This document shows, one piece after another, positions 52,027-64,000 of a stretch of DNA of 64,000 nt. The notes below the pieces were generated by a model. The model was not told the DNA's origin. It ran no database searches and saw only the letters and a program-made list of their open reading frames with translations. Position 1 is the stretch's first letter; each line of letters opens with the position of its first letter. Made by a program: the position numbers and the translations under genes. This DNA is from Escherichia coli (GTDB lineage Bacteria; Pseudomonadota; Gammaproteobacteria; Enterobacterales; Enterobacteriaceae): NCBI GenBank assembly GCA_021307345.1, contig CP089930.1:3286001-3350000 (forward strand). The letters are read 5' to 3'.

Positions 52027-52574
52027 TGAACAGTACACACCACTATGAGCAGTTGATTGAAATTTTTAATAGCTGCTTTGCCGATGAATTTAATACCCGT
52101 CTGATTAAAGGCGACGACGAACCGATCTATCTTCCTGCTGATGCGGAAATACCGTTTAACCGAATCGTCTTTGCTCATGGTTTTTATGCCAGCGCAATTC
52201 ATGAGATTTCGCACTGGTGTATTGCCGGGAAAGCGCGCCGTGAACTGGTTGATTTCGGCTACTGGTATTGCCCGGACGGACGCGATGCCCAAACGCAAAG
52301 CCAGTTTGAAGATGTTGAAGTGAAGCCGCAGGCGCTGGACTGGTTGTTCTGCGTGGCGGCGGGATATCCGTTTAACGTTAGCTGCGACAATCTGGAAGGC
52401 GACTTCGAACCGGATCGCGTGGTGTTCCAGCGACGCGTACATGCGCAGGTGATGGATTATCTGGCAAACGGTATTCCCGAACGTCCGGCACGCTTCATAA
52501 ACGCATTACAAAATTATTATCACACGCCGGAAATTACGGCGGAACAGTTCCCGTGGCCGGAAGAGCTCAACTGA
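52026..52574 (+). CDS. epmC: Elongation factor P hydroxylase EpmC (YfcM)
   Basis: A 182-residue enzyme that hydroxylates the beta-lysylated Lys34 of EF-P, after EpmA and EpmB act. The metal-binding HExxH-type motif is in SAIHEISHWCIAGKARR; an acidic residue follows in RELVDFGYWYCPDGRDA. It is translationally coupled to yfcA through TAATG. Confidence 0.94.
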   Translation: MNSTHHYEQLIEIFNSCFADEFNTRLIKGDDEPIYLPADAEIPFNRIVFAHGFYASAIHEISHWCIAGKARRELVDFGYWYCPDGRDAQTQSQFEDVEVKPQALDWLFCVAAGYPFNVSCDNLEGDFEPDRVVFQRRVHAQVMDYLANGIPERPARFINALQNYYHTPEITAEQFPWPEELN

Positions 52575-52607
52575 AGCCAGCGCCACGTTTTACAATGAGG
52601 AAAGAAG

Positions 52608-52886
52608 ATGATCGCGGAGTTTGAATCACGCATTCTGGCATTAATCGACGGTATGGTTGACCATGCCAGTGATGATGAGTTGTTTGCCAGTGGATATTTG
52701 CGTGGCCACCTGACGTTAGCCATCGCAGAACTGGAAAGTGGTGATGACCACTCCGCCCAGGCGGTGCATACAACCGTTAGCCAGAGTCTGGAAAAAGCCA
52801 TTGGCGCCGGTGAATTGTCGCCGCGTGACCAGGCGCTGGTTACCGATATGTGGGAAAACCTGTTTCAGCAGGCGTCACAGCAGTAA
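52608..52886 (+). CDS. yfcL: Conserved small protein YfcL
   Basis: A 92-residue acidic, helical cytosolic protein of unknown function ([20 protein letters not shown] ...). A good ribosome site (ATGAGGAAAGAAG) precedes it. It is the last gene of the prmB-aroC-mepA-yfcA-epmC run. A REP pair follows. Confidence 0.9.
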
Positions 52887-52893
52887 GTTGTTG

Positions 52894-52993
<100 letters not shown>

Positions 52994-53006
52994 ATGCCAA
53001 AGCTGA

Positions 53007-55079
<2,073 letters not shown>

Positions 55080-55088
55080 CTATAAATT

Positions 55089-55105
55089 GTCTGATCGGAC
55101 TTGTT
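55089..55105 (+). promoter_or_regulatory. FadR activator site of fabB
   Basis: GTCTGATCGGACTTGTT fits the FadR site known upstream of fabB, where FadR acts as activator of unsaturated fatty-acid synthesis. Confidence 0.7.
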
Positions 55106-55107
55106 CG

Positions 55108-55123
55108 GCGTACAAGTGTACGC
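55108..55123 (+). promoter_or_regulatory. FabR operator of fabB
   Basis: GCGTACA-AG-TGTACGC is an inverted repeat with perfect 7-base arms, matching the known FabR site of fabA/fabB. It starts two bases after the FadR site, so both regulators could interact there. Confidence 0.8.
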
Positions 55124-55171
55124 TATTGTGCATTCGAAACTTACTCTATGTGCGACTTACAGAGGTATTGA

Positions 55172-56392
55172 ATGAAACGTGCAGTGATTACTGGCCTGGG
55201 CATTGTTTCCAGCATCGGTAATAACCAGCAGGAAGTCCTGGCATCTCTGCGTGAAGGACGTTCAGGGATCACTTTCTCTCAGGAGCTGAAGGATTCCGGC
55301 ATGCGTAGCCACGTCTGGGGCAACGTAAAACTGGATACCACTGGCCTCATTGACCGCAAAGTTGTGCGCTTTATGAGCGACGCATCCATCTATGCATTCC
55401 TTTCTATGGAGCAGGCAATTGCAGATGCTGGCCTCTCTCCGGAAGCTTACCAGAATAACCCGCGCGTTGGCCTGATTGCAGGTTCCGGCGGCGGTTCCCC
55501 GCGTTTCCAGGTGTTCGGCGCTGACGCAATGCGTGGCCCGCGCGGCCTGAAAGCGGTTGGCCCGTATGTGGTCACCAAAGCGATGGCATCTGGCGTTTCT
55601 GCCTGCCTCGCCACACCGTTTAAAATTCACGGTGTTAACTACTCCATCAGCTCCGCGTGTGCGACTTCCGCACACTGTATCGGTAACGCAGTCGAGCAGA
55701 TCCAACTGGGCAAACAAGATATCGTGTTTGCTGGCGGCGGCGAAGAGCTGTGTTGGGAAATGGCGTGTGAATTCGACGCAATGGGCGCGCTGTCTACCAA
55801 ATACAACGACACCCCGGAAAAAGCCTCCCGTACTTATGACGCTCATCGTGATGGTTTCGTTATCGCTGGCGGCGGTGGTATGGTCGTGGTGGAAGAGCTG
55901 GAACACGCTCTGGCACGTGGCGCCCACATCTACGCTGAAATCGTTGGCTACGGCGCAACGTCTGATGGCGCAGATATGGTTGCTCCGTCTGGTGAAGGTG
56001 CGGTTCGCTGCATGAAGATGGCGATGCACGGCGTTGATACCCCAATCGACTACCTGAACTCTCACGGTACTTCAACTCCGGTTGGCGACGTGAAAGAGCT
56101 GGCGGCTATCCGTGAAGTGTTCGGCGATAAGAGCCCGGCGATTTCTGCAACCAAAGCAATGACCGGTCACTCACTGGGCGCGGCGGGTGTGCAGGAAGCT
56201 ATCTACTCTCTGCTGATGCTGGAACATGGCTTTATCGCCCCGAGCATCAACATTGAAGAGCTGGACGAACAGGCGGCGGGTCTGAACATCGTGACCGAAA
56301 CAACCGATCGCGAACTGACTACCGTTATGTCTAACAGCTTCGGCTTCGGCGGCACCAACGCCACGCTGGTAATGCGCAAGCTGAAAGATTAA
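55172..56392 (+). CDS. fabB: 3-oxoacyl-ACP synthase I FabB
   Basis: A 406-residue cytosolic condensing enzyme needed to elongate unsaturated fatty acids. The Cys-His-His triad is visible: Cys163 in [13 protein letters not shown], His near 298 in [12 protein letters not shown], and His near 333 in [10 protein letters not shown]. The length is exactly that of the E. coli enzyme. AGAGGTATTGA precedes the start. It is followed by a REP and a terminator. Confidence 0.97.
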
Positions 56393-56399
56393 TAGATAG

Positions 56400-56437
56400 A
56401 GTCGGTCGGATAAAACGCGTCAGCGTCGCATCCGACA
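56400..56437. repeat. REP unit after fabB
   Basis: A single palindrome with GTCGGATAAAACGCG and GCGTCGCATCCGAC arms, between fabB and its terminator. Confidence 0.75.
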
Positions 56438-56445
56438 CTAACGCA

Positions 56446-56471
56446 AAAGGGAGCCTGATGGTTCCCTTTTT
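56446..56471 (+). terminator. Terminator of fabB
   Basis: AAAAGGGAGCC pairs with GGTTCCCTTTT around TGAT (one wobble pair), followed by T residues. Confidence 0.82.
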
Positions 56472-56630
56472 CACATCATTGACAATTGCCGCCTGTTCCA
56501 GGCAAACTTCCCGCTTTGTCGATTTCCTTCTGAAAAGACGTAAGCGTTAAATCCTGCCAACGCACCGTAACCCTGAAACCAGAGAGATGAGACGGGGAAA
56601 TTCCTCGCCTTGCGCTGCATTCTGGAGTAA

Positions 56631-58804
<2,174 letters not shown>

Positions 58805-58903
58805 TATGTATCCTTATACCTGAAATCATCGCAAGTATGCCTGGCCGCGAGATTATGGCACACTTATCCGGTTAACTCTCGTTCTCATACAGGTAGCACA
58901 AAC

Positions 58904-60040
58904 GTGAAAATCCTTGTTGATGAAAATATGCCTTATGCCCGCGAATTATTTAGCCGTCTGGGTGAGGTGAAAGCGGTTCCGGGGCGTCCAATTCCAGTCG
59001 CTGAACTGGATGATGCAGATGCGCTGATGGTGCGTTCAGTCACAAAAGTGAACGCGTCGCTGCTGACGGGGAAACCGATAAAATTTGTTGGCACTGCCAC
59101 GGCAGGGACAGACCATGTTGATGAGGCATGGTTGAAGCAGGTGGGGATTGGTTTTTCTGCGGCACCTGGCTGTAATGCGATTGCGGTAGTGGAATACGTT
59201 TTCTCGTCATTGCTGATGCTTGCCGAACGCGATGGATTTTCACTGCATGACCGTACCGTGGGGATCGTGGGCGTCGGTAATGTCGGTCGTCGATTACAGG
59301 CGCGGCTGGAGGCGTTGGGGATTAAAACTTTGCTTTGCGATCCGCCACGCGCCGATCGTGGGGATGAGGGGAATTTCCGTTCTCTTGATGAGCTGGTTCA
59401 GCACGCAGATGTTCTGACTTTCCATACACCGCTCTTTAAAGATGGGCCGTACAAAACGCTACATCTGGCGGATGAAAAACTGATCCGTAGCCTTAAACCT
59501 GGAGCGATCCTGATTAACGCCTGCCGTGGCGCAGTCGTCGATAATACCGCCCTGCTGACCTGTCTGAACGAAGGTCAGAAATTAAGCGTGGTGCTGGATG
59601 TCTGGGAAGGCGAACCGGAACTCAACGTGGAACTGTTGAAGAAAGTGGATATCGGCACGCCGCATATTGCCGGTTATACCCTGGAAGGAAAAGCGCGCGG
59701 TACTACGCAAGTGTTTGAAGCCTATAGCAAGTTTATTGGTCATGAACAACACGTTGCGCTGGATACATTGCTGCCAACGCCAGAGTTTGGTCGCATTACG
59801 CTGCATGGCTCGCTCGATCAGCCAACGCTGAAAAGGCTGGTGCATTTGGTGTATGATGTGCGCCGCGATGACGCACCGCTGCGTAAAGTCGCCGGAATAC
59901 CGGGTGAGTTTGATAAACTGCGCAAAAACTACCTTGAGCGCCGTGAATGGTCGTCTCTGTATGTGATCTGTGATGACGCCAGCGCGGCGGCATTACTGTG
60001 TAAACTGGGTTTTAACGCCGTTCATCATCCGGCACGTTAA
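58904..60040 (+). CDS. pdxB: Erythronate-4-phosphate dehydrogenase PdxB
   Basis: A 378-residue cytosolic NAD-dependent enzyme, second step of the DXP-dependent pyridoxal phosphate pathway. The dinucleotide site is [16 protein letters not shown]. The 2-hydroxyacid dehydrogenase residues are Arg in [10 protein letters not shown], Glu in DVWEGEPEL and His in [12 protein letters not shown]. The start was set at GTG 58904 ([10 protein letters not shown]), as in K-12; the frame is open 36 codons upstream, but that stretch overlaps flk. It heads the pdxB-usg-truA run. Confidence 0.95.
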   Translation: MKILVDENMPYARELFSRLGEVKAVPGRPIPVAELDDADALMVRSVTKVNASLLTGKPIKFVGTATAGTDHVDEAWLKQVGIGFSAAPGCNAIAVVEYVFSSLLMLAERDGFSLHDRTVGIVGVGNVGRRLQARLEALGIKTLLCDPPRADRGDEGNFRSLDELVQHADVLTFHTPLFKDGPYKTLHLADEKLIRSLKPGAILINACRGAVVDNTALLTCLNEGQKLSVVLDVWEGEPELNVELLKKVDIGTPHIAGYTLEGKARGTTQVFEAYSKFIGHEQHVALDTLLPTPEFGRITLHGSLDQPTLKRLVHLVYDVRRDDAPLRKVAGIPGEFDKLRKNYLERREWSSLYVICDDASAAALLCKLGFNAVHHPAR

Positions 60041-60105
60041 TCTCTTCTTCATGCTCTCTGCTGTAATATCGGCAGGGAGTTTTGCTATTTCTGGAGTAAA
60101 CCACC

Positions 60106-61119
60106 ATGTCTGAAGGCTGGAACATTGCCGTCCTGGGCGCAACTGGCGCTGTGGGCGAAGCCCTGCTTGAAACGCTGGCTGAACGTCAGTTCCCGGTTGG
60201 GGAAATTTATGCACTGGCACGTAACGAAAGCGCAGGCGAACAACTGCGCTTTGGTGGTAAGACAATCACCGTGCAGGATGCCGCTGAATTCGACTGGACG
60301 CAGGCGCAACTGGCATTTTTTGTCGCAGGCAAAGAAGCGACCGCTGCCTGGGTTGAAGAAGCGACCAACGCGGGTTGTCTGGTGATCGACAGCAGCGGAT
60401 TGTTTGCTCTCGAACCCGACGTACCGCTGGTGGTGCCGGAAGTAAACCCGTTTGTACTGACCGATTACCGCAACCGGAATGTCATCGCCGTACCGGACAG
60501 CCTTACCAGCCAGTTACTGGCGGCACTGAAACCGTTAATCGATCAAGGCGGTTTGTCTCGTATCAGCGTCACCAGCCTGATTTCCGCCTCCGCCCAGGGT
60601 AAAAAAGCGGTCGATGCGTTAGCGGGGCAGAGCGCGAAACTGCTGAACGGCATTCCGATTGATGAAGAAGATTTCTTTGGGCGTCAGCTGGCGTTCAACA
60701 TGCTGCCCTTATTGCCGGATCGCGAAGGTAGCGTGCGCGAAGAACGCCGTATCGTCGATGAAGTGCGCAAAATCATGCAGGACGAAGGACTGATGATCTC
60801 GGCAAGTGTTGTTCAGGCACCGGTATTTTACGGTCATGCCCAGATGGTCAATTTTGAAGCACTGCGTCCGCTGGCGGCAGAAGAAGCGCGTGATGCGTTT
60901 GCTCAAAGCGAAGATATTGAGCTTTCTGAAGAGAATGAATTTCCAACGCAGGTGGGCGATGCTTCCGGGTCGCCGCATCTTTCTGTTGGTTGCGTGCGTA
61001 ATGACTATGGTATGCCGGAGCAAATTCAGTTCTGGTCGGTGGCTGATAACGTTCGCTTTGGCGGCGCATTGATGGCAGTGAAGATCGCTGAAAAACTGGT
61101 GCAGGAGTATCTGTACTAA
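60106..61119 (+). CDS. usg: Semialdehyde-dehydrogenase-like protein Usg
   Basis: A 337-residue homologue of aspartate-semialdehyde dehydrogenase. It has the N-terminal NADP loop [18 protein letters not shown]. At the position where the catalytic Cys is expected, [15 protein letters not shown] shows no Cys, so it is probably not an active dehydrogenase. Its function is unknown. It is co-transcribed with pdxB and truA; its stop overlaps the truA start (TAATG). Confidence 0.93.
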   Translation: MSEGWNIAVLGATGAVGEALLETLAERQFPVGEIYALARNESAGEQLRFGGKTITVQDAAEFDWTQAQLAFFVAGKEATAAWVEEATNAGCLVIDSSGLFALEPDVPLVVPEVNPFVLTDYRNRNVIAVPDSLTSQLLAALKPLIDQGGLSRISVTSLISASAQGKKAVDALAGQSAKLLNGIPIDEEDFFGRQLAFNMLPLLPDREGSVREERRIVDEVRKIMQDEGLMISASVVQAPVFYGHAQMVNFEALRPLAAEEARDAFAQSEDIELSEENEFPTQVGDASGSPHLSVGCVRNDYGMPEQIQFWSVADNVRFGGALMAVKIAEKLVQEYLY

Positions 61120-61931
61120 TGTCCGACCAGCAACAACCGCCAGTTTATAAAATTGCGCTGGGCATTGAGTACGACGGCAGCAGATATTACGGCTGGCAAC
61201 GGCAGAACGAAGTTCGCAGCGTGCAGGAGAAGCTGGAAAAGGCGCTCTCGCAGGTGGCGAATGAACCGATCACCGTCTTCTGCGCCGGGCGTACCGACGC
61301 AGGCGTACACGGCACCGGGCAGGTTGTGCATTTCGAAACGACCGCGCAGCGCAAAGACGCTGCGTGGACGTTGGGCGTAAATGCGAATTTACCTGGTGAC
61401 ATCGCCGTGCGTTGGGTTAAAGCTGTACCCGATGATTTTCATGCCCGATTTAGCGCCACGGCTCGCCGTTATCGCTACATCATCTACAATCATCGCCTGC
61501 GCCCGGCAGTGCTGAGTAAAGGGGTAACCCACTTTTACGAACCGCTGGACGCCGAACGGATGCATCGGGCTGCACAATGTCTGCTGGGCGAGAATGATTT
61601 CACCTCGTTTCGCGCGGTGCAATGTCAGTCCCGAACGCCGTGGCGCAACGTTATGCATATCAACGTCACGCGTCACGGTCCTTATGTGGTGGTGGATATC
61701 AAAGCGAATGCCTTTGTACACCATATGGTGAGGAATATTGTAGGCAGCCTGATGGAAGTCGGTGCCCACAACCAGCCAGAGAGCTGGATAGCAGAGCTGT
61801 TGGCGGCAAAGGACAGAACGCTGGCGGCAGCAACGGCGAAAGCGGAAGGTCTATATCTGGTTGCGGTGGATTACCCTGACCGGTTTGATCTTCCAAAGCC
61901 GCCAATGGGCCCGCTATTTCTGGCGGACTAA
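61119..61931 (+). CDS. truA: tRNA pseudouridine(38-40) synthase TruA
   Basis: A 270-residue cytosolic enzyme that makes pseudouridine at positions 38-40 of tRNA. The catalytic Asp60 is in [18 protein letters not shown]. Other family stretches are [10 protein letters not shown] and [17 protein letters not shown]. Translationally coupled to usg. Confidence 0.97.
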   Translation: MSDQQQPPVYKIALGIEYDGSRYYGWQRQNEVRSVQEKLEKALSQVANEPITVFCAGRTDAGVHGTGQVVHFETTAQRKDAAWTLGVNANLPGDIAVRWVKAVPDDFHARFSATARRYRYIIYNHRLRPAVLSKGVTHFYEPLDAERMHRAAQCLLGENDFTSFRAVQCQSRTPWRNVMHINVTRHGPYVVVDIKANAFVHHMVRNIVGSLMEVGAHNQPESWIAELLAAKDRTLAAATAKAEGLYLVAVDYPDRFDLPKPPMGPLFLAD

Positions 61932-62013
61932 CGAGAATAATGCTCTGAACATTTCAGGCCGTAGCCAGCGCAGTTACGGCCTGAAAGAGTAAGAGCAAAA
62001 GGCATAGGCAATT

Positions 62014-62673
62014 ATGGACCTGATTTATTTCCTCATCGATTTTATCCTGCACATTGATGTGCATCTGGCGGAGCTGGTCGCAGAGTATGGCGTCTGGGTT
62101 TATGCCATCCTGTTTTTGATTTTGTTCTGTGAAACCGGTCTGGTGGTGACACCGTTTCTGCCGGGAGATTCGCTGCTGTTTGTTGCCGGGGCACTGGCTT
62201 CGCTTGAAACCAACGATCTCAATGTTCATATGATGGTCGTACTGATGTTAATTGCCGCGATTGTTGGTGATGCGGTCAACTACACCATCGGGCGATTGTT
62301 CGGCGAGAAATTATTCAGTAATCCGAACTCGAAAATTTTCCGCCGTAGCTATCTCGACAAAACGCATCAGTTTTATGAGAAACACGGTGGCAAAACCATT
62401 ATTCTTGCCCGTTTTGTGCCAATCGTCAGAACGTTCGCCCCGTTCGTTGCGGGGATGGGCCACATGTCGTACCGTCATTTCGCCGCTTACAATGTGATCG
62501 GCGCGCTGTTATGGGTACTGCTTTTTACCTACGCAGGCTATTTCTTCGGTACAATCCCAATGGTTCAGGATAACCTTAAGCTGCTGATCGTCGGGATTAT
62601 TGTGGTTTCCATACTGCCGGGCGTCATCGAAATTATCCGTCACAAACGCGCTGCGGCACGCGCCGCAAAATAA
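62014..62673 (+). CDS. dedA: DedA-family inner-membrane protein
   Basis: A 219-residue member of the DedA/VTT family with four to five hydrophobic segments. The family motif F-A-R-F-x-P-x-x-R-T is visible in [20 protein letters not shown], and the N-terminal acidic motif lies in [19 protein letters not shown]. DedA proteins are linked to undecaprenyl-phosphate or phospholipid flipping; the precise role here is open. It lies between truA and accD. Confidence 0.95.
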   Translation: MDLIYFLIDFILHIDVHLAELVAEYGVWVYAILFLILFCETGLVVTPFLPGDSLLFVAGALASLETNDLNVHMMVVLMLIAAIVGDAVNYTIGRLFGEKLFSNPNSKIFRRSYLDKTHQFYEKHGGKTIILARFVPIVRTFAPFVAGMGHMSYRHFAAYNVIGALLWVLLFTYAGYFFGTIPMVQDNLKLLIVGIIVVSILPGVIEIIRHKRAAARAAK

Positions 62674-62826
62674 AGTAACTCGGCGGTTCGACCACTTTTT
62701 TATCCAAAGTTTCGGGCTGTTATGTTTTAATGTGCAACATTGATGGTCTGTTGGGGGCAAAAATGGCATTATGCGTCCCCAAAGATAAAACTGGCATCGA
62801 ACCAGGTTCAGACAGAAAGGTCCCTA

Positions 62827-63741
62827 ATGAGCTGGATTGAACGAATTAAAAGCAACATTACTCCCACCCGCAAGGCAAGCATTCCTGAAGGTGTGTGGAC
62901 TAAGTGTGATAGCTGCGGTCAGGTTTTATACCGTGCAGAGCTGGAACGTAATCTTGAGGTCTGTCCGAAGTGTGACCATCACATGCGTATGACGGCGCGT
63001 AATCGCCTGCATAGCCTGTTAGATGAAGGAAGCCTTGTGGAGCTGGGTAGCGAGCTTGAGCCGAAAGATGTGCTGAAGTTCCGTGACTCCAAAAAGTATA
63101 AAGATCGTCTGGCATCAGCACAGAAAGAAACCGGCGAAAAAGACGCGCTGGTCGTAATGAAAGGCACCCTGTATGGAATGCCGGTCGTTGCTGCTGCCTT
63201 CGAATTTGCCTTTATGGGCGGTTCAATGGGATCCGTAGTGGGTGCTCGTTTTGTGCGTGCCGTTGAGCAGGCGCTGGAAGACAACTGCCCGCTTATCTGC
63301 TTTTCCGCCTCTGGTGGCGCACGTATGCAAGAGGCGCTGATGTCGCTGATGCAGATGGCCAAAACCTCTGCGGCACTGGCGAAAATGCAAGAGCGCGGTC
63401 TGCCGTACATTTCTGTGCTGACCGATCCGACGATGGGCGGTGTTTCTGCGAGCTTCGCGATGCTTGGCGATCTCAATATTGCTGAACCGAAAGCGTTGAT
63501 TGGCTTTGCCGGCCCGCGTGTGATTGAACAGACCGTTCGCGAAAAACTACCACCGGGATTCCAGCGCAGTGAGTTCCTGATCGAAAAAGGCGCGATCGAC
63601 ATGATCGTCCGCCGTCCGGAAATGCGCCTGAAACTGGCGAGCATTCTGGCGAAGCTGATGAATCTGCCAGCGCCAAATCCTGAAGCGCCACGTGAAGGCG
63701 AAGTGGTGCCTCCAGCACCGGATCAGGAACCTGAGGCCTGA
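62827..63741 (+). CDS. accD: Acetyl-CoA carboxylase carboxyltransferase beta subunit AccD
   Basis: A 304-residue subunit that, with AccA, transfers carboxyl from biotin to acetyl-CoA, giving malonyl-CoA for fatty-acid synthesis. The N-terminal zinc ribbon has four Cys (CDSCGQVLY and VCPKCDHHM). The crotonase-fold core includes [14 protein letters not shown] and [15 protein letters not shown]. The start was set at 62827 (MSWIERIK); the frame is open 29 codons upstream. The acidic Pro-rich tail ends DQEPEA. A terminator separates it from folC. Confidence 0.97.
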   Translation: MSWIERIKSNITPTRKASIPEGVWTKCDSCGQVLYRAELERNLEVCPKCDHHMRMTARNRLHSLLDEGSLVELGSELEPKDVLKFRDSKKYKDRLASAQKETGEKDALVVMKGTLYGMPVVAAAFEFAFMGGSMGSVVGARFVRAVEQALEDNCPLICFSASGGARMQEALMSLMQMAKTSAALAKMQERGLPYISVLTDPTMGGVSASFAMLGDLNIAEPKALIGFAGPRVIEQTVREKLPPGFQRSEFLIEKGAIDMIVRRPEMRLKLASILAKLMNLPAPNPEAPREGEVVPPAPDQEPEA

Positions 63742-63750
63742 TAACTGATA

Positions 63751-63778
63751 AGGGCAGGGCCGCTGGCTCTGCCCTTTT
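63751..63778 (+). terminator. Terminator after accD
   Basis: AGGGCAGGGCC/GGCTCTGCCCT hairpin with a short loop, followed by TTTT. Confidence 0.82.
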
Positions 63779-63810
63779 GCTATTATCCCCGTAATGAATC
63801 AGCGGATACC

Positions 63811-64000
63811 ATGATTATCAAACGCACACCTCAAGCCGCGTCGCCTTTGGCTTCGTGGCTTTCTTATCTGGAAAACCTGCACAGTAAGACTATCGATCTC
63901 GGCCTTGAGCGCGTAAGCCAGGTGGCAGCGCATCTCGGCGTTCTGAAACCAGCACCGTTTGTGTTTACCGTTGCAGGTACGAATGGCAAAGGCACAACCT
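63811..64000 (+). CDS. folC: Folylpolyglutamate/dihydrofolate synthase FolC, 5' part
   Basis: The first 63 codons of a Mur-ligase-like enzyme that adds glutamates to folates and makes dihydrofolate. It opens MIIKRTPQAASPLASWLSYL, and the ATP-binding P-loop FTVAGTNGKGTT is reached just before the window ends. The rest of the gene lies outside. Start ATG 63811 matches K-12. Confidence 0.93.
   Translation, partial: MIIKRTPQAASPLASWLSYLENLHSKTIDLGLERVSQVAAHLGVLKPAPFVFTVAGTNGKGTT

Overview
The window is chromosomal DNA of Escherichia coli or a very close Escherichia, and it is not K-12. Gene order from the paired tRNA-Ala genes to folC matches the K-12 block alaX/alaW-pdeA-nupC-mntH ... argW-mlaA-fadL-fadIJ ... 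fabB-pdxB-truA-accD-folC, read in the opposite direction to the K-12 map. Most proteins look nearly identical to the K-12 proteins I remember. All K-12 comparisons are from memory; no search was run.

Layout. 1-8.7 kb: two tRNA-Ala(GGC) genes behind a stringent-type promoter, then pdeA (c-di-GMP phosphodiesterase), nupC, mntH with Fur and MntR boxes, ypeC, yfeO and glk. 8.8-18.4 kb: the fryBC-ypdFE-fryA cluster (fructose-like PTS plus two peptidases), the AraC-type gene ypdC and the pyruvate-sensing pair ypdA/ypdB. 18.4-22.0 kb: alaC, the 23-codon gene ypdK, the cold-induced acyltransferase lpxP, and yfdY. 22.0-31.8 kb: a horizontally acquired island at tRNA argW. 31.9-40.3 kb: yfdC, mlaA, fadL, yfcZ, fadIJ and sixA; outer-membrane lipid and fatty-acid genes with FadR operator matches. 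40.9-47.4 kb: a complete chaperone-usher fimbrial operon (yfcV-U-S-R-Q-P-O). 47.4-64 kb: smrB, then prmB-aroC-mepA-yfcA-epmC-yfcL, mnmC opposite fabB, yfcJ/flk, and pdxB-usg-truA-dedA-accD-folC (folC is cut by the window end).

The island is the part that differs most from the common E. coli backbone. It is bounded by a 17-bp direct repeat that includes the 3' end of argW. It keeps a tyrosine integrase (intS) at one end and the TorI excisionase at the other, with TTTTACCC motifs near both att sites. Inside are a low-GC membrane O-acyltransferase with a C-terminal SGNH domain (probable O-antigen modification), a stack of insertion sequences (IS110 remnant, an IS3-family element split by an IS21-family element with a clear 5-bp target duplication, and an intact IS10-group element), and scraps of phage DNA. 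The far repeat lies directly against yfdY, so the K-12 block dsdCXA-emrKY-evgAS-yfdE/V-frc/oxc-yfdX-ypdI is absent here.

I did not find a clearly new system. The best leads are the remodelled argW island with its acyltransferase, the start-codon-sequestering hairpin of the IS10-group transposase, the homopolymer frameshift in istA, a perfect 16-bp palindrome upstream of the fimbrial operon, and a FadL allele whose surface loops look unlike K-12.
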